From Thysanoteuthis rhombus (taxonomy: Eukaryota; Mollusca; Cephalopoda; Oegopsida; Thysanoteuthidae): a stretch of 64,000 nucleotides of DNA. The position numbers were made by a program, and so were the translations under genes. Every line of letters begins with the position of its first letter. Within the stretch, counting starts at the first letter, position 1. Location: assembly GCA_963457665.1 (NCBI GenBank), contig OY735231.1, positions 37,565,406 to 37,629,405 on the forward strand. The letters are read 5' to 3'. This document shows, piece by piece, positions 45,938 through 57,203 of this stretch. The notes beneath the pieces were generated by a model that searched no databases, was not told the DNA's origin, and worked only from the letters and a program-made list of their open reading frames with translations.

Positions 45938-46135
45938 ATGTCTATCCGGAAAGTATTGAACCATTTTGAATATCTCAAGAACCTGTCATGCACACTTGAT
46001 ATAACTACGTAACCTATCAGAGAGGATCTTACTGTGCATGCATGAAAGACAACATTTCTGTGGAGTTATTCAGTTGGCAAAGATTGTGCATATATCTCTC
46101 TTTCAGGGCTGCAAAATCATTGATCAATCTCCATA
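45938..46135 (+). mobile_element. 5' end of a mariner-like element
   Basis: ATGTCTATCCGGAAAGTATT is a terminal sequence like the 3' terminus at 32038. It is followed by CTTACTGTGCATGCATGAAA and GTGGAGTTATTCAGTTGGCA, which match the 5' region of the copy at 32035-32562. It breaks off before any transposase, at an (AT)n region. Confidence 0.55.
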
Positions 46136-46173
46136 TATGTGTGTATGTGTGATTGTATGTACATGTATGGATG

Positions 46174-46177
<4 letters not shown>

Positions 46178-46217
<40 letters not shown>
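46178..46217. repeat. (AT)n microsatellite
   Basis: Twenty AT units. The I-Y-rich frames on both strands are artefacts. Confidence 0.9.
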
Positions 46218-46222
<5 letters not shown>

Positions 46223-46353
46223 TCATCCATATGTACATATATATGAATACATATAAATACATATGTATAAAGTAAGATAGGGATTCGCAACATACAAATT
46301 TATATTTCTATCCTGATAGCTCCTTCAGGCAAACCACACATACACACATATAG

Positions 46354-46358
<5 letters not shown>

Positions 46359-46396
<38 letters not shown>
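46359..46396. repeat. (AT)n microsatellite
   Basis: Nineteen AT units followed by CATACATACA. Confidence 0.9.
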
Positions 46397-46400
<4 letters not shown>

Positions 46401-46636
46401 CATACAAGTATCTGTACTGAAGTCACTTTATGATAACATGTTGACTTATTCACTGCTGCCGAGCATTTATTAAGATCTTATCATCGAAGGTGAAGGAATT
46501 AATCTAGACCTCAGTTTAAACAATCAGTCTGGGTTCTAATATGTATTTATCTTGCAATTGTTTTATATATTTCATTCATGTTAGTACAATAAATTATGGT
46601 TAATTTTTTGCGAAAAATGATGTTAAGATATTTTTT

Positions 46637-47076
46637 TTAGAAACCATCAACTAAAACTGTCAAGATCAAAATACTTAGCATCATAGGTTATTTCAGATTT
46701 CAAATCGGCCACTCTGACTTGTTATTTATCTATCTACGTTTTACACATACAAGCTGCACCAAAGGAGCTAGAAGTCTGAAAATTCAAATATTATTCCTTA
46801 TTATGTCTAGAAGAAACTTTTAATTTTTTTTCCACATCGTATGTTTTTGTTGGTGTGTTTAATTTAGAAAGTAAGTTTCTTCTAAATTGGTCCCTTAGTT
46901 TGTGTCCGGCAGTGTTCATCCTTGTTTTTTGTAAATTCTGAATGTTTTAATGATCACTGTCTAACAAAGGGTTTGAGTATTAATTTTTCCAATTTCCTCA
47001 TTGATCATCTGCAACACAGTATGCTGCCAAAAAGTATTGGTCACATGATGGTTTCTACTGAGCAGCCAACCAATCA
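46637..47076 (-). repeat. Dispersed repeat family A copy with a 15-20 bp internal insertion
   Basis: TAGAAACCATCAACTAAAAC starts the copy. After CTGTCAAGAT an extra CAAAATACTTAGCATCA interrupts the terminal module. Ends GAGCAGCCAACCAAT. Confidence 0.7.
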
Positions 47077-47289
47077 TTTTTTAAAAATTTGTATTGGATT
47101 GATAACTGACTGCTTTGATGCTTGATCAGTAGGGTGGGTTCAGTACTTAGCCAATGGTATCTTTTGTTTATTAGGTAAAGTATTGAAAGACATTTGACAA
47201 CTTGGGACAAATATTCTGTTCTAAGTATTTTCTTCATTTTCAGCATAAAAATGGTTATAATCCACATATGTGAAACACCATGTTTATCC

Positions 47290-47315
47290 ATATATATATA
47301 TATATATATATATAT
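47290..47315. repeat. (AT)n microsatellite
   Basis: Thirteen AT units. Confidence 0.85.
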
Positions 47316-47895
47316 TGTGTATAACTCAATGACATTATCATGGCAGATATTGTCAAGCAATTAATATGATGAGAATCGTTGCCCGGCAACAACAATCAAA
47401 GAATATGAATGATAATATTTTTTGCATGTAACACTTTTCAATGTGCACACTGACACTACATACAATGATACCACGGATACTCAGATTCTTGCAGAAGTGC
47501 CAATCCATGTATATATAATCCTTTCAATATTGATGGGTACTACACTAATATTACAGTAAGTCTTTGGTATATCATAATAACAGGAATTATTCTAACTAGT
47601 ATCATCCTTTTTGTCATTTTTATCTCATCTATATTCTTCAGAAAAAACTCAGACACCACTCTCAATAATTTATGTTATAATTCCAAAAAATCTGTTGTTC
47701 TAAGTGGCTCATACAGTGAAGATTTATGTTCTGTTAAAATGTCTTATTGGTGTTTGATACTATCTTATTATAGTTTAGCATTTGTTAAACATTTCACAAC
47801 TTCCACTAATCTTTTTCTCATCTACCGAATTCACAACACCAGGAGAAACCATTATATTCTTATTCAAAAAATGATTAAATAAAATATTCATATAC

Positions 47896-48243
47896 AGGTC
47901 TACTTAATCACTCAATGGACCAATGTCTTATGGCAGCATGTCATGTCGAAGGTGATCATTTAGAAAATTGGAAAAAAGAGTGATTAATGAATAAGTTACA
48001 TCTCTAGCCTTTTGTTGGATCACCAAATAGTCTGAATTTTCAAAAAACAAGCATTAATGCAGCTGGACACAAAACTTAGATTGTAAATTGAACCCTTATC
48101 TAAAAACCAATATGGTCAATTTTCGAAAAAACAAATAGGTCTTTTTTCAATATTATAAGGAGTATGTGTTAATATTTTCAGGCCAACGGCTCTATTGGTT
48201 CAACCTGTAGATGTAATATATACAAAGATAGCCACCCAAACCA
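47896..48243 (+). repeat. Dispersed repeat family A, right-truncated copy
   Basis: Starts CAGGTCTACTTAATCACTCA after TA, and stops at GCCACCCAAACCAACAGAG, where an SINE-like sequence begins. Confidence 0.7.
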
Positions 48244-48244
48244 A

Positions 48245-48715
48245 CAGAGCATTGCAGAGTCCCTAATCATGACTTGTGTCTGACTTGGATTATAGTGACA
48301 GAGTTTTACATGTCATCAGCCTCACTCTTTAATCCCTGTCTGCCTAGGTCCAGAGGCAAAGACATAGTCAGGACTGCTGAATATAGACTGGGATACAGTG
48401 GATGACCAAGGTACACTGCATAACATGTTATGCTCTTTGTACTCAACTACACATTGCTAGCCTACTCCCTTGTTTGGAATTGAAATTGTCTATCTCCTAG
48501 ACTGGTTGCCAGCCATGGCCAGAGATCCTAGTCTGCCCAGCCATTCACTCATAGCTGGGGTGGAGAAGAGGTGGATGCATGCTTTTTCCAAAGGCATTAG
48601 AGGGAACTTAATACAAACTGTCTCAACCTGAGATTCCATTCTCAGGGCAGTTAACCTCCAGACCACCTACACCTGCGCAGTTTTCAGGAGTGATTGGCAG
48701 GGGAATAAGGTTTCA
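48245..48715 (-). repeat. tRNA-headed SINE-like repeat, family K copy 1
   Basis: On the minus strand the head has GGTGTAGGTGGTCTGGAGGT (A-box type) and ATCTCAGGTTGAGACAG (B-box type). The body carries AACCAGTCTAGGAGATAGAC and GTATCCCAGTCTATATTC. It is related to 56190-56710 and 57204-57660. Relatively GC-rich. Confidence 0.55.
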
Positions 48716-48719
48716 TTAA

Positions 48720-50300
48720 TGGAATTATATACTGTGTAAGGAGATCAGAGTGAATCATTGAATACAAGTTAAGATGGAGCCTGATTATGGCACTGGGTCA
48801 CTGTAAGGCAATAGCATCAGCAGACATCAATACTCGATGGCTTGGTGCCATGCTATCATTTGACAACGCTAAATAGAGGAAAAGAAGGAAAAGAAGAAGC
48901 AAATTATATTTTTCTTGGGTATATGTCTGTCATAACAAAGAACCTTTTGTTGAATTTCAATCCATGTCCTGCTATTAATTCATTGTTATTTCAATAGCTC
49001 TCGTAGAATGGAACTTTTTTGAATGCTATTGTACTTGCTGTCTGTCATTTCATACAAGATAGAATAAAGAGATGCAGACTTAGCCAACTAACTTGATATG
49101 CCACAAGAAATTGTTCAATGGAAAAAGATATCATTTTGAAATTTTTTTATTAGATGAAGCATTGTCAACCATGATAATTTTTCTGACTAATATTTCTTTC
49201 ATCTTAATTTTGAATGTTTATGTTTATACACACTAATGGTTATATCATCTTGAAATTTCTTTTCTGCCCTGTTTACTGATGGCTTTAGAATGAAGTCTGA
49301 GTTGTTACAATGAGAAATAACCTTTGGAAAAATATCTTTATATCAAAATCTATGGAATATAATAAAAACAGAATCTAAGGAGTTTGCAAAAGATAGATAG
49401 AAACTCCTTGTTTTGACATAAAATTCTAAAGACTTTTACAGATGAAAAAACTATTCTATGCCAACTTATTTGGTAATTAGTTCATTTGATCCCTTTTTCA
49501 AGTTGATATCATTACATATAGATATAGGTTTTATAAACATATAAAAAACAAAAGAAAGACCTTTTAATTTATATCAATTTATTTTCTTTCAAGGGAATTT
49601 ATATTGACAAACACTAACTAATTCTTGTTTATAACTTTGAAAAGACTCATTAACCCACCATCTTTTGTATAAAAAACTAAAATCTCTCTCCCATCTTTGA
49701 TGTAGGCACAAGGTTTTGGCCAATTCATTCTATGGCCTTCTTCAAGTATCAAATGTAATATCTGTAAGTTTTGCTGAAGTAGGATAATTGCAAGTGTTGT
49801 AATTAACATTTAAATTTTTTATTTGATACCACGTTTTTGCTTTGCATTTCCAGAGAAAGAAATTCAAAGCCTGTTCAAGTCCTATTACATTTACCAATAC
49901 TGTATTTGGGATGGAGTATCAAATTTTATAGTTAACAACTGACTGCGCTAATCACCAAACAAAATTTGCCTCTAACTTCCAGTATATCAGAAGATATTTC
50001 ATTCTTTATTCTTGATTGAAAGGCTGAGTTCACTTTAATGGATTCAATACTTTCTCCGTCTGATGTCTCTCTATCAAATGAACTGTCAACCATAAGTTAG
50101 GTCAGCTGTTAGTAAATACTTTACATGATCTGAATACAAATAAGATCAAATACCTCCTTAAGCTTGGTTTTCCGGGATTTCATGTGGATCATTATTTGAA
50201 TGATTTCCAAGAAATGATATTAATCATTTTAGTTCACAACGTACAAGCATCTGATGAGGCTGGTGAATAAGCCTTTGTAATATTTGTTTAGAAATGCCTT
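48720..50300. other. Intron stretch with one weak repeat
   Basis: Apart from the family H match at 49610-49805 I see nothing identifiable. Confidence 0.4.
49610..49805 (-). repeat. Dispersed repeat family H, copy 2
   Basis: On the minus strand, TACTTGAAGAAGGCCATAGA, TTGGCCAAAACCTTGTGCC and TACATCAAAGATGGGAGAGA. The last block is shared with 25195-25400. Confidence 0.45.
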
Positions 50301-50305
50301 GTTGC

Positions 50306-50738
50306 CAGTGGTGTATCTTGGTGTGCTGTATACCATGGATGCACAAAAACGTAAAAATGTTTTAGTGTCTTTGAAAAGCGATGGACACTTGAAGCTTTTT
50401 TTGTAGAATGTAGGGAAGATGGTCCCGAATGTAGAAATTTGAAAATTAATGGAAAACAGGATTTCGATTAGACACTATCATCAGCGGATAATAGTGTCCA
50501 GTCAAAATTTTGTTTTTCTTTGATTAATTCTCTTATTTCTTTTCATTTGTTCACTGTTTGTAACATCTAGTTAGTGAGGGTGTAAAACTTTACAATTTAC
50601 AATCAGGACCACCTTCCCTACATTGTACTGAAAAGGCTCTTACTGTCTGTCACTTTTTATAGACACTAAAATATTTATGCATTTCTATGCATCCTTAGCT
50701 CATAGCATACCCAAGATACAAAGCACCAAATGCCACTG
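50306..50738. mobile_element. hAT-like fold-back element
   Basis: Starts CAGTGGTGTATCTTGG and ends in its approximate reverse complement (CCAAGATACAAAGCACCAAA then TGCCACTG). The inverted similarity runs inward through TAGTGTCT, GAATGTAGGGAAGATGGTCC/GGACCACCTTCCCTACATTG and meets at GACACTAT-CATCAGCGGATA-ATAGTGTC near 50485-50510. Arms are about 200 bases, with gaps. CAGTGG ends are typical of hAT elements. The eight flanking bases on each side (CTTGTTGC and CTCAATGC) agree at five positions, as a decayed 8-bp target duplication would. No transposase. Confidence 0.75.
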
Positions 50739-50879
50739 CTCAATGCTGGAAGTGCATTAGAGACAGTAGGAATATAAAACCAAATCTATATATGCCATTA
50801 TGTAGTTACCTGGAAAATAAATGTGTAGAAAACTATATCTGTTGCTTTGTCCACTTACTCCCTCTCCAAATGTTAGAAT

Positions 50880-51375
50880 AAAAAAAAGAACTAGCATTAC
50901 AAGGGAAATTATGAATCCCCAACACCCATATACGCTACTTTTCACCGTGTAAATCAAGCAGTGGTAGCAATAAAATCTACTTTGGAGTTAACTTGAAGAA
51001 AATATTACCATTATAGTTTGAATCATAAATTTATGATTTAAAAAAGACAAAACATGAACACCAATGATTGAACCAATTTGGCTTAAGTTTCTATTGAAAA
51101 TTGAGCCCTTTAATAAAAAAACTTTTAAGGGGGGTAATTAAAAAAAAAAAGCCAACATTTCCCCAACTCATTTAGAGGTATATGTGCATAATTTCAAGTT
51201 TCCACTATTAATGGTTAGGGTTGGGTGAAGTCCAGATAAAATAGATACATGTGTAGATAGTCACATGTAAATGTTAGAACACATGAATAACCTAAACCCA
51301 GTGACTAAACTGGTCTTTTGAGGGTAGCAGTGGTTAACTAGCCTAGCTTTTGCAGGGTCAAACCCTACCCCTAAG
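50880..51375 (+). repeat. Dispersed repeat family S, copy 2, with tRNA-like end
   Basis: Matches 975-1545 but lacks about 100 bases of the family A-like core. The right end GGTAGCAGTGGTTAACTAGC (A-box type) and GCAGGGTCAAACCCTAC (B-box type) form a tRNA-like unit. Confidence 0.6.
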
Positions 51376-51520
51376 ATGATTGATGCAACTTTTGTATTGT
51401 ATATATGAAAAATAAATTTGTAGATATATAAGACTTGTCAATTTGGCTCAGTTGGTAAGATACCTGACTACCAATTTCAAATCATGTTGGGGAAATGTTG
51501 ATTTTATACGTAGGTTTGTA
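51376..51520 (+). repeat. Second tRNA-like unit of a composite SINE
   Basis: TTTGGCTCAGTTGGTAAGAT (A-box type) and CCAATTTCAAATCATGTTG (B-box type) follow GCAACTTTTGTATTGTATA. The same arrangement is seen at 44930-45160. Confidence 0.5.
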
Positions 51521-52380
51521 ATAACGTAAGGCGATAGTAAAAGAGTGACGTATTTACTCCTCTAAATTCGGTGAGGGTTGTTCTTGTTACGAGCCGAAAA
51601 CGAATTCAACACCAACTTGGACTAGAGTTTAACAACATTGTAAAGCAAGCAGTATTAGAGTTTATGCCTGGGTGGTAAGTTGATTGAATAATGATATTTA
51701 TTAAGACTGATGTCAAATGGAAGTTTTTCAAAACAAAGCATATTTAAAGAATGTATTTTACAAGTTCTCAGACATATTGATTGGAGAAGTCAAATAGATA
51801 TGATAAAACCATCGCTTGGCTTATTTTATATCTCAAGTCACTGTAATATTTGTAGTTAATCTCTTTGACAGGATCTATATATTAGGCTGCATGAAGTGTT
51901 AAGCTTTCTCTTCTCCCTGTCTAGAGTTTCTTCAGTCTCTAATAGAAAGCTTTCCAAACTTGGTGTGTTGGCGACATACTTCTTAGAAATAAAAGTATTT
52001 GCAACAAGTTTTGTTAGCCAGGCCAAATATATAATGCCATACCAGCAGTTCAATTGACTCAGAAAATGTATCTTTTGAAATATATACAATATTGTGCAAC
52101 GCACCCAGAGATTATCGGTGATTCACTAAAGAGTTACAACACACAGTTTGGGGAGCTCTGCTCTAATACCTAAAGTTTCTCTGCTTCTCATCTTTTAAAG
52201 TCTCTTTTAAACTAATAGTAGATCTAATTTTTTATTGGTTCTATGTTTGAAAAATTTATCAATAGAGCAATGGAAAATCCTCTCTACCAGATATTTTTAA
52301 CCCTGCTATCAAAATTTCAGTATTGTATTTGTTTATTAGAAACTGTCCTCCAATTTGTCCCCCAAACTATGAGGTTTGCA
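51520..52380. other. Intron stretch, nothing identified
   Basis: No recognised repeat or gene. The minus-strand frame at 51856-52104 has no family features. Confidence 0.4.
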
Positions 52381-52384
52381 ATTA

Positions 52385-52515
52385 GGAAGTCATTCGTTTT
52401 CCAGTGGGGCAAATTTTGAAACTGGGCAATTATTTGTCTTCTTGTGATGCAAAGGTTGAAACTTGGAAGTTATTTGTTTTCTAGGGATGCAAAATTTTGA
52501 AACTTGCAATTTTAC
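52385..52515 (+). repeat. Tandem repeat, about three units of 41 bp
   Basis: Units share TTATTTGT-TTCT-G-GATGCAAA then -TTGAAACTT (TTATTTGTCTTCTTGTGATG; TTATTTGTTTTCTAGGGATG). A diverged first unit starts CATTCGTTTTCCAGTGGGGC. Confidence 0.75.
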
Positions 52516-52854
52516 TTGAAAAGTTTGTTTTAAGGGAAAAATGAATTTCCACTTTACTCTCCTTTTTCGAACATTTGAAAATGTTTTCATTGAAAATCAG
52601 CATTCCAAATCCTAGCTTTTATTTGAGCTTGACATTGACTGTATTGGCAATAGTGACAAATATACAATTATTCAATCAACTAAGCAGGACTGATAATTCT
52701 TGGTGAATCATTGACTTTTATCACCACATCTCTGACCTCTCAACCAACAGACTAATACTCATTCTCCCTAGTTATCATGCTTCAACTGATAGCTGTCCTA
52801 AGATATTATCGTTTACACATTTATATATCAAGTCTCATGAACTTAATTGCAAAG

Positions 52855-53060
52855 CATTGGTTCCTCTATTCAGATCAAAGATAGTAACTTCCATAATTAT
52901 TACAACTTTGAGCATTGAATTGGCTTAACTCAGCTGGAATAATCATTGTTAATCTGTTGATTTTATAAACAAGATTCACCAAATAGATTCACTTTACTTA
53001 ATCTGATTATAGTATTTTAGTTCATAGAAGTTAAATCCATATGGCTATGGCTCATTTATT
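52855..53060 (+). repeat. Dispersed repeat family I, copy 1
   Basis: Reverse-complement match to 57760-58000. Shared are GTTAATCTGTTGATTTTATA, AACAAGATTCACCAAATAGA, TTCACTTTACTTAATCTGAT and CATAGAAGTTAAAT. Few differences are visible in this stretch. Confidence 0.65.
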
Positions 53061-53393
53061 TGTAAGACTATTAATAATGGGATTATCTCAAATTGCTCAA
53101 TTATATAGAAATCGCATACTGATGAAATAAAGTGAAATTCAGAAGTGTTCTATCTTCAAGGATCCTAAGAGGAAGCAAACTGTTCTGGGGAGATAAAAGA
53201 TTACGTAAGAGTCAGAAAATATTTTTTTAGTAAGTAGCTTCAGGCAAAATGGGGTAAGAATCTGAAAGAATGCTCTTTCATTAAGTTTTGACTTGTATTT
53301 CCTATCATCCAGAATATTTTAGTAGCTTTCTATGCAACTTGCCAGAACTGCTAGTCTATAGTAGTGAGTAGACAGAAATAAAAAATAAAGAAT

Positions 53394-53475
53394 AATCTCT
53401 TGGTGAAACTTGAATTCATGTCCCTTATAGCTCAGGAAGCTGCCCATCAACAAAGCTACTATAGCAATAACGGCT
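53394..53475 (-). repeat. tRNA-like sequence (weak)
   Basis: The minus strand has TAGTAGCTTTGTTGATGGGC and, 25 bases on, ATGAATTCAAGTTTCACC, resembling A- and B-boxes. It underlies the hydrophobic open frame at 53319-53594, which is therefore probably not a gene. Confidence 0.3.
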
Positions 53476-53984
53476 TGCAGAAGATCAAATCTAACCTTTA
53501 ACTTATCATTTCCCAATTGTTCAGCTCCTTGTTTATCATTGTTTTTATATACACTTGCTAGAGTAGTAGTAATATTATCCAGATATTTACTCACTGCGGT
53601 AGACTGACGGTCTCATTAAGTTACAATATGAAGCAACTAAAAAGATTCAAGATGACAATGTATCATTTAATCAAAAAATGAATTTGAATGATCTTTTTTT
53701 TCTCTATTTACCACACCATGCTTACTGGCAAGAGGCCACTGGATGCTTGCAGTTCCTAGTCTCTTAAGTACTGAAAAGGTCTAATATTGCTTGAATTTTG
53801 CAATCAAAGAAAAACCAGAGATTTCAGCATGACTTAACCATACACCTCCCTGTTTTTTTTCTTTCAAATGCCTGTTCTTTCAGTGTTAAAATATGATCAA
53901 ATTCAAGTTTTGAGTTGATAATTCTATAACTGTCAGTTGATAGTAATTTTTTAATTTTCTTAGATGAAGCATTGTCAATTAGAG

Positions 53985-54708
53985 ATCATCAATCATAACG
54001 GTTAATATCAACATGGTCAACAACAACATAGATATCTTCAGTTTTTAAGTAATTTTGGCTAGCTGGCTGGCTATGAACTATGTATGTATCACACATACTA
54101 ACTGCACGAATGGATTTAGAGGGCCAAAAATCGAAGAGTAGGTATATTTAGCTAATTATTATTCATTTTTTGACTATTAATTCTTTCATTATATTTTCAG
54201 CTGCTTTCAATTGCAACTTGCAGACTGACGTTCTTTAATAAGCAATACAGATTGGAAATAAAGAATACGCCTCTAGCAAGACTCAAAGCTTATTCTTTAT
54301 TCTATGAACTGTATAGCTTATTAATGACTGTAAAATGACAGACAGTTAAGATAAAAGCAACTAAAATTAAGGTGAACGAAATTTACTCATTATGTCTAGA
54401 ACCTCTCATGCGATTTTTTGCTTCTTGAAATATTCTTCGAATAGGTTTTTTTAGAAGGAGGGGGAAGTGGTTCAATTTACAATCTAAATTTACATTAAAT
54501 TAGTCACTTAGTTTGTGTCAGGCAGTATCATGATTGTTTTTTGAGGATTCAAATTTTTTTAGTGATCATAGCCTAACAAGAAGAGAAGTAATTTATTCAT
54601 TGATCATCACTTTTCCCAATCTTTTAATTGGCCACCCCCAACAGGACATGCTGCCAAAAGGCATTGGTCACATGATGATTTCTGTTGAGTGACTAATCAG
54701 ATGTCAAT
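53985..54708 (-). repeat. Family A copy split by an inserted element
   Basis: Left part 53985-54137 (GTCAACAACAACATAGATAT, GGCTAGCTGGCTGGCTATGA); right part 54385-54708 (TTACTCATTATGTCTAGAAC to GTGACTAATCAGATGTC). Joined, the parts follow the family order without loss. Confidence 0.7.
54138..54384. mobile_element. Small inverted-ended element T, nested in family A
   Basis: TTTCATTATATTTTCAGCTG near the left pairs with CAACTAAAATTAAGGTGAA on the right (its reverse complement TTCACCTTAATTTTAGTTG). The inside includes GCAACTTGCAGACTGACGTT and ATACGCCTCTAGCAAGACTC. No coding capacity. A related copy is at 54935-55127. Confidence 0.6.
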
Positions 54709-54711
54709 ATA

Positions 54712-54930
54712 GTAATGGGAAATTTGTTCAAGGGGCTGGATCCAAACTTCCCTCAGAAAATTACATTTTATCCCAAGAAAAAAATTCCACGGGAAACATA
54801 TACGGGGGCGGATTTTAATCTAAATAAACTAGGTAAAAAAATTGGGGTGTGGGGTGGTTCAGACTTTACCCCAAATTGTCAAAATATTTTAGGTCCATAG
54901 TCCTATCTAGCTGGGAATACTCATATGAAG
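54712..54930. other. Unclassified stretch between the two T copies
   Basis: Less AT-rich, with an open 61-codon plus-strand frame (54715-54900), but no recognisable motif. Possibly part of another repeat. Confidence 0.3.
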
Positions 54931-54934
54931 GGTG

Positions 54935-55127
54935 GGTATTTCCAGCTAGTTATTTATTTTTCAACTAATAATTCTTTCATAATAATTTCAGTTGCTTTTT
55001 ATTGCAACTCTCAGACTGGCATTTGATGACCGTTAATAAGCAATATAGATTAGAAATGGAAAATTCGCCTCTAGCAAGATTCAAAACTGATTCTTTCATG
55101 TGCACATTGCATGCTTCTCAGTTTGTG
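54935..55127 (+). mobile_element. Element T, second copy
   Basis: TTAGTTATTTATTTTT-like start, TAATTCTTTCATAATAATTT, CAGTTGCTTTTTATTGCAAC, TTAATAAGCAATATAGATTA and CGCCTCTAGCAAGATTCAAA match 54138-54300. The right part, with the inverted end, is missing. Confidence 0.55.
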
Positions 55128-55212
55128 GGTCAATGAGTAAATGTTCAATAGCCAGCCAGACCATCTTGAAAACTGAAGAAACTTTTTGAGAATTTTGGTT
55201 GATGGTCTCTAA
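55128..55212 (+). repeat. Family A right end
   Basis: GAGTAAATGTTCAATAGCCA, GACCATCTTGAAAACTGAAG and TTGGTTGATGGTCTCTAAT, directly following the T copy. Confidence 0.65.
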
Positions 55213-55769
55213 TCAAAATGAAAGAACGCTAGAGGAAAGATCAATAATAGCTGTTACTTAATGTCATATAGAGGTGATTGGAGAAGGAGAAATAATACTG
55301 GCTATTATGAAAAAAGCATGAAAAAAGATTAAAAAGTACTCAATGATACAAAATGTAAATCTGTTTTTCATATTGATTAATAACTGACATGGTTGATATC
55401 TAGCTTGAACTAATCAAGATTAACCTATTGTAGAAGTTTTATAAGCAGCCCTGAGACCAGTAGTTGGTACCATTTGAAAAATAGGTATTTAGTGGAAGAT
55501 GGACAGAATGTAGAGAGGATAGATGGAGAAAAAGTGAATTTTTACTTATAAAAAGGAAACAAAGAATAAGATTGGCCATAACTCATCATTCTCATGGTAG
55601 AATCACTCCACAAGTGTGCAAACAAAATTTCATTGAAATATGATAAGGAATAATGAAGTTATCCAATTGAGAGAAAGGACTCAATGACAATGATAATAGA
55701 TGCCCATAGCAAATGAGAGTCCCTGGCAATATTTTTCTGCCAGGGACAAAAATGACTTATTATTCATCT

Positions 55770-56195
55770 GTGTCAGTCTTACAAATAAGCAAGTAATCAA
55801 TGTTTTGACTGGTGTAACTTGGCAACCAATCAGAGGAGACCTTACTGCGCATATGTGAATAGACACTCTCCTATGGGGTTACTCAGTCAGCAGTGAGATG
55901 GCATTGAATGAGTCTATTTACTGTGTGGAAATCATATTCACACTGCCAAGCAATTCATTCTTCATGTGCCATGTAGGTTTTTTTTTTTTTTTTCAAAGCG
56001 ACCGCATTATCCAGGTCACTCAGTCCTCCTACAGGTTCTCCATGAAGAGATTTCAGACCAAGGACAGGATTGAGGAGATTGTGACAAGGCAACTGAGGAA
56101 TTTGTAGACTGTTTTGAAAACAAGGGAAGGGATGCCGGGATGAGTGTGTGAGAACCGAAGGGGGAGTATTATGAGGGGGGTTTAGACGTCATGGC
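55770..56195 (+). pseudogene. Mariner-like element, deleted copy with transposase C-terminus
   Basis: The left part, with CCTTACTGCGCATATGTGAA and GGGGTTACTCAGTCAGCAG, matches the 5' regions at 45938 and 32035-32562. After a 17-base T run, frames spell RIEEIVTRQLRNL, then (past a stop) DCFEN and GEYYEGGLDVM, corresponding to the C-terminal end seen in the copy at 32035. The catalytic core is absent. It abuts a family K repeat. Confidence 0.5.
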
Positions 56196-56710
56196 CCCAA
56201 CTTTGACAAAGGCAACATAAGTAGCTGGATTGATAGAGGAATGGAAAATGGAAGAGGATTGCCAGAATTTTGTCCAGATATGTACATGAATGGCCTCCAT
56301 TCTGTCTTTACAGGCAATTGAAAAACCCAACAGTGCACATACTTAGCTGAAGTGTATGGAGATCTTAGAATGCCCAGTTGACAGAATCACTCTCTTGGCC
56401 TTGCTGATGTTGTCCAGAGGAAAGCCGAGCCATATGTCCGACATTAGCTTGGCTGCAGAATCGCATGTCAAGCCACATCAAGGGAGCTCTACTCCCTGGT
56501 TTTGGAATCAGAGTTGTCCTTCTCCTAGACTGGTTGTCTTCCAAAGGCTAGAAAGCCCAAACTGCCCTACTATTTTACCCATTGTTAGGTGGAGAAGAGA
56601 TGTATTCATGTTTCCCTAGGGTATTAGTTTGAATTGAACATAAACAGCCCCAATTCCGTCGTCTACGCCATTACTGACTAAGCCAACAGCACTTCCATAA
56701 GTGTTGCCAT
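56196..56710 (-). repeat. Family K SINE-like repeat, copy 2
   Basis: Shares GAATGGCC-TCATT-TG, TTTGGAATCAGA-T--TCCTT, CTAGACTGG-TGTCTTCC, CTGCCCT-CTATTTT and GAACATAAACAGCC with 57204-57660. The tRNA-like head at its right end is badly decayed. Confidence 0.6.
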
Positions 56711-57203
56711 AATAGCACTATAGAATAAGAATGGGATGGTTCAAAAGTATAACAATGGTTGGAGAGATCCAATTATAACTTGCTGATTACTCTTTTTTTA
56801 TCCAATGTGTCAAAAGGATGAAAGGCAGAAACCTGAAAGCAGGAAGTATATATAACTGTATAACAGACGTTTGAAGGTAATTTGTGAAGGATGGGATGTT
56901 GATTAATTATTTTTCATTAAAGGATTTACTGCCAGACAGAAAATTATCCAAAGAAAAAGCTTCTTTAGACTAAATAACAGGAAATGTGGAAATAGTTAAT
57001 CATTCAATTTCACAGTTCAAAGGAAAACACTTTTTTTCTGAGATTGCCTTTTTTTCTTCATTACAACATATTAGAAAAAAGTGACAAATAATATTTTTAC
57101 ATGATATGAGAAGTATTGCATTAATTCTGAAGATCAAAGCCACCAACTATGACCCTAGGTGGTACTAGATGAATCTCTATTTCCAATCAGCGAGAAAAAT
57201 TGA

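Noticed and set aside
46029..46262. Open frames rich in I-Y on both strands
   Set aside because: Created by the (AT)n microsatellite at 46178-46217.
53319..53594. 91-residue hydrophobic frame
   Set aside because: It overlaps a tRNA-like repeat head, and the hydrophobic stretch is that repeat translated.
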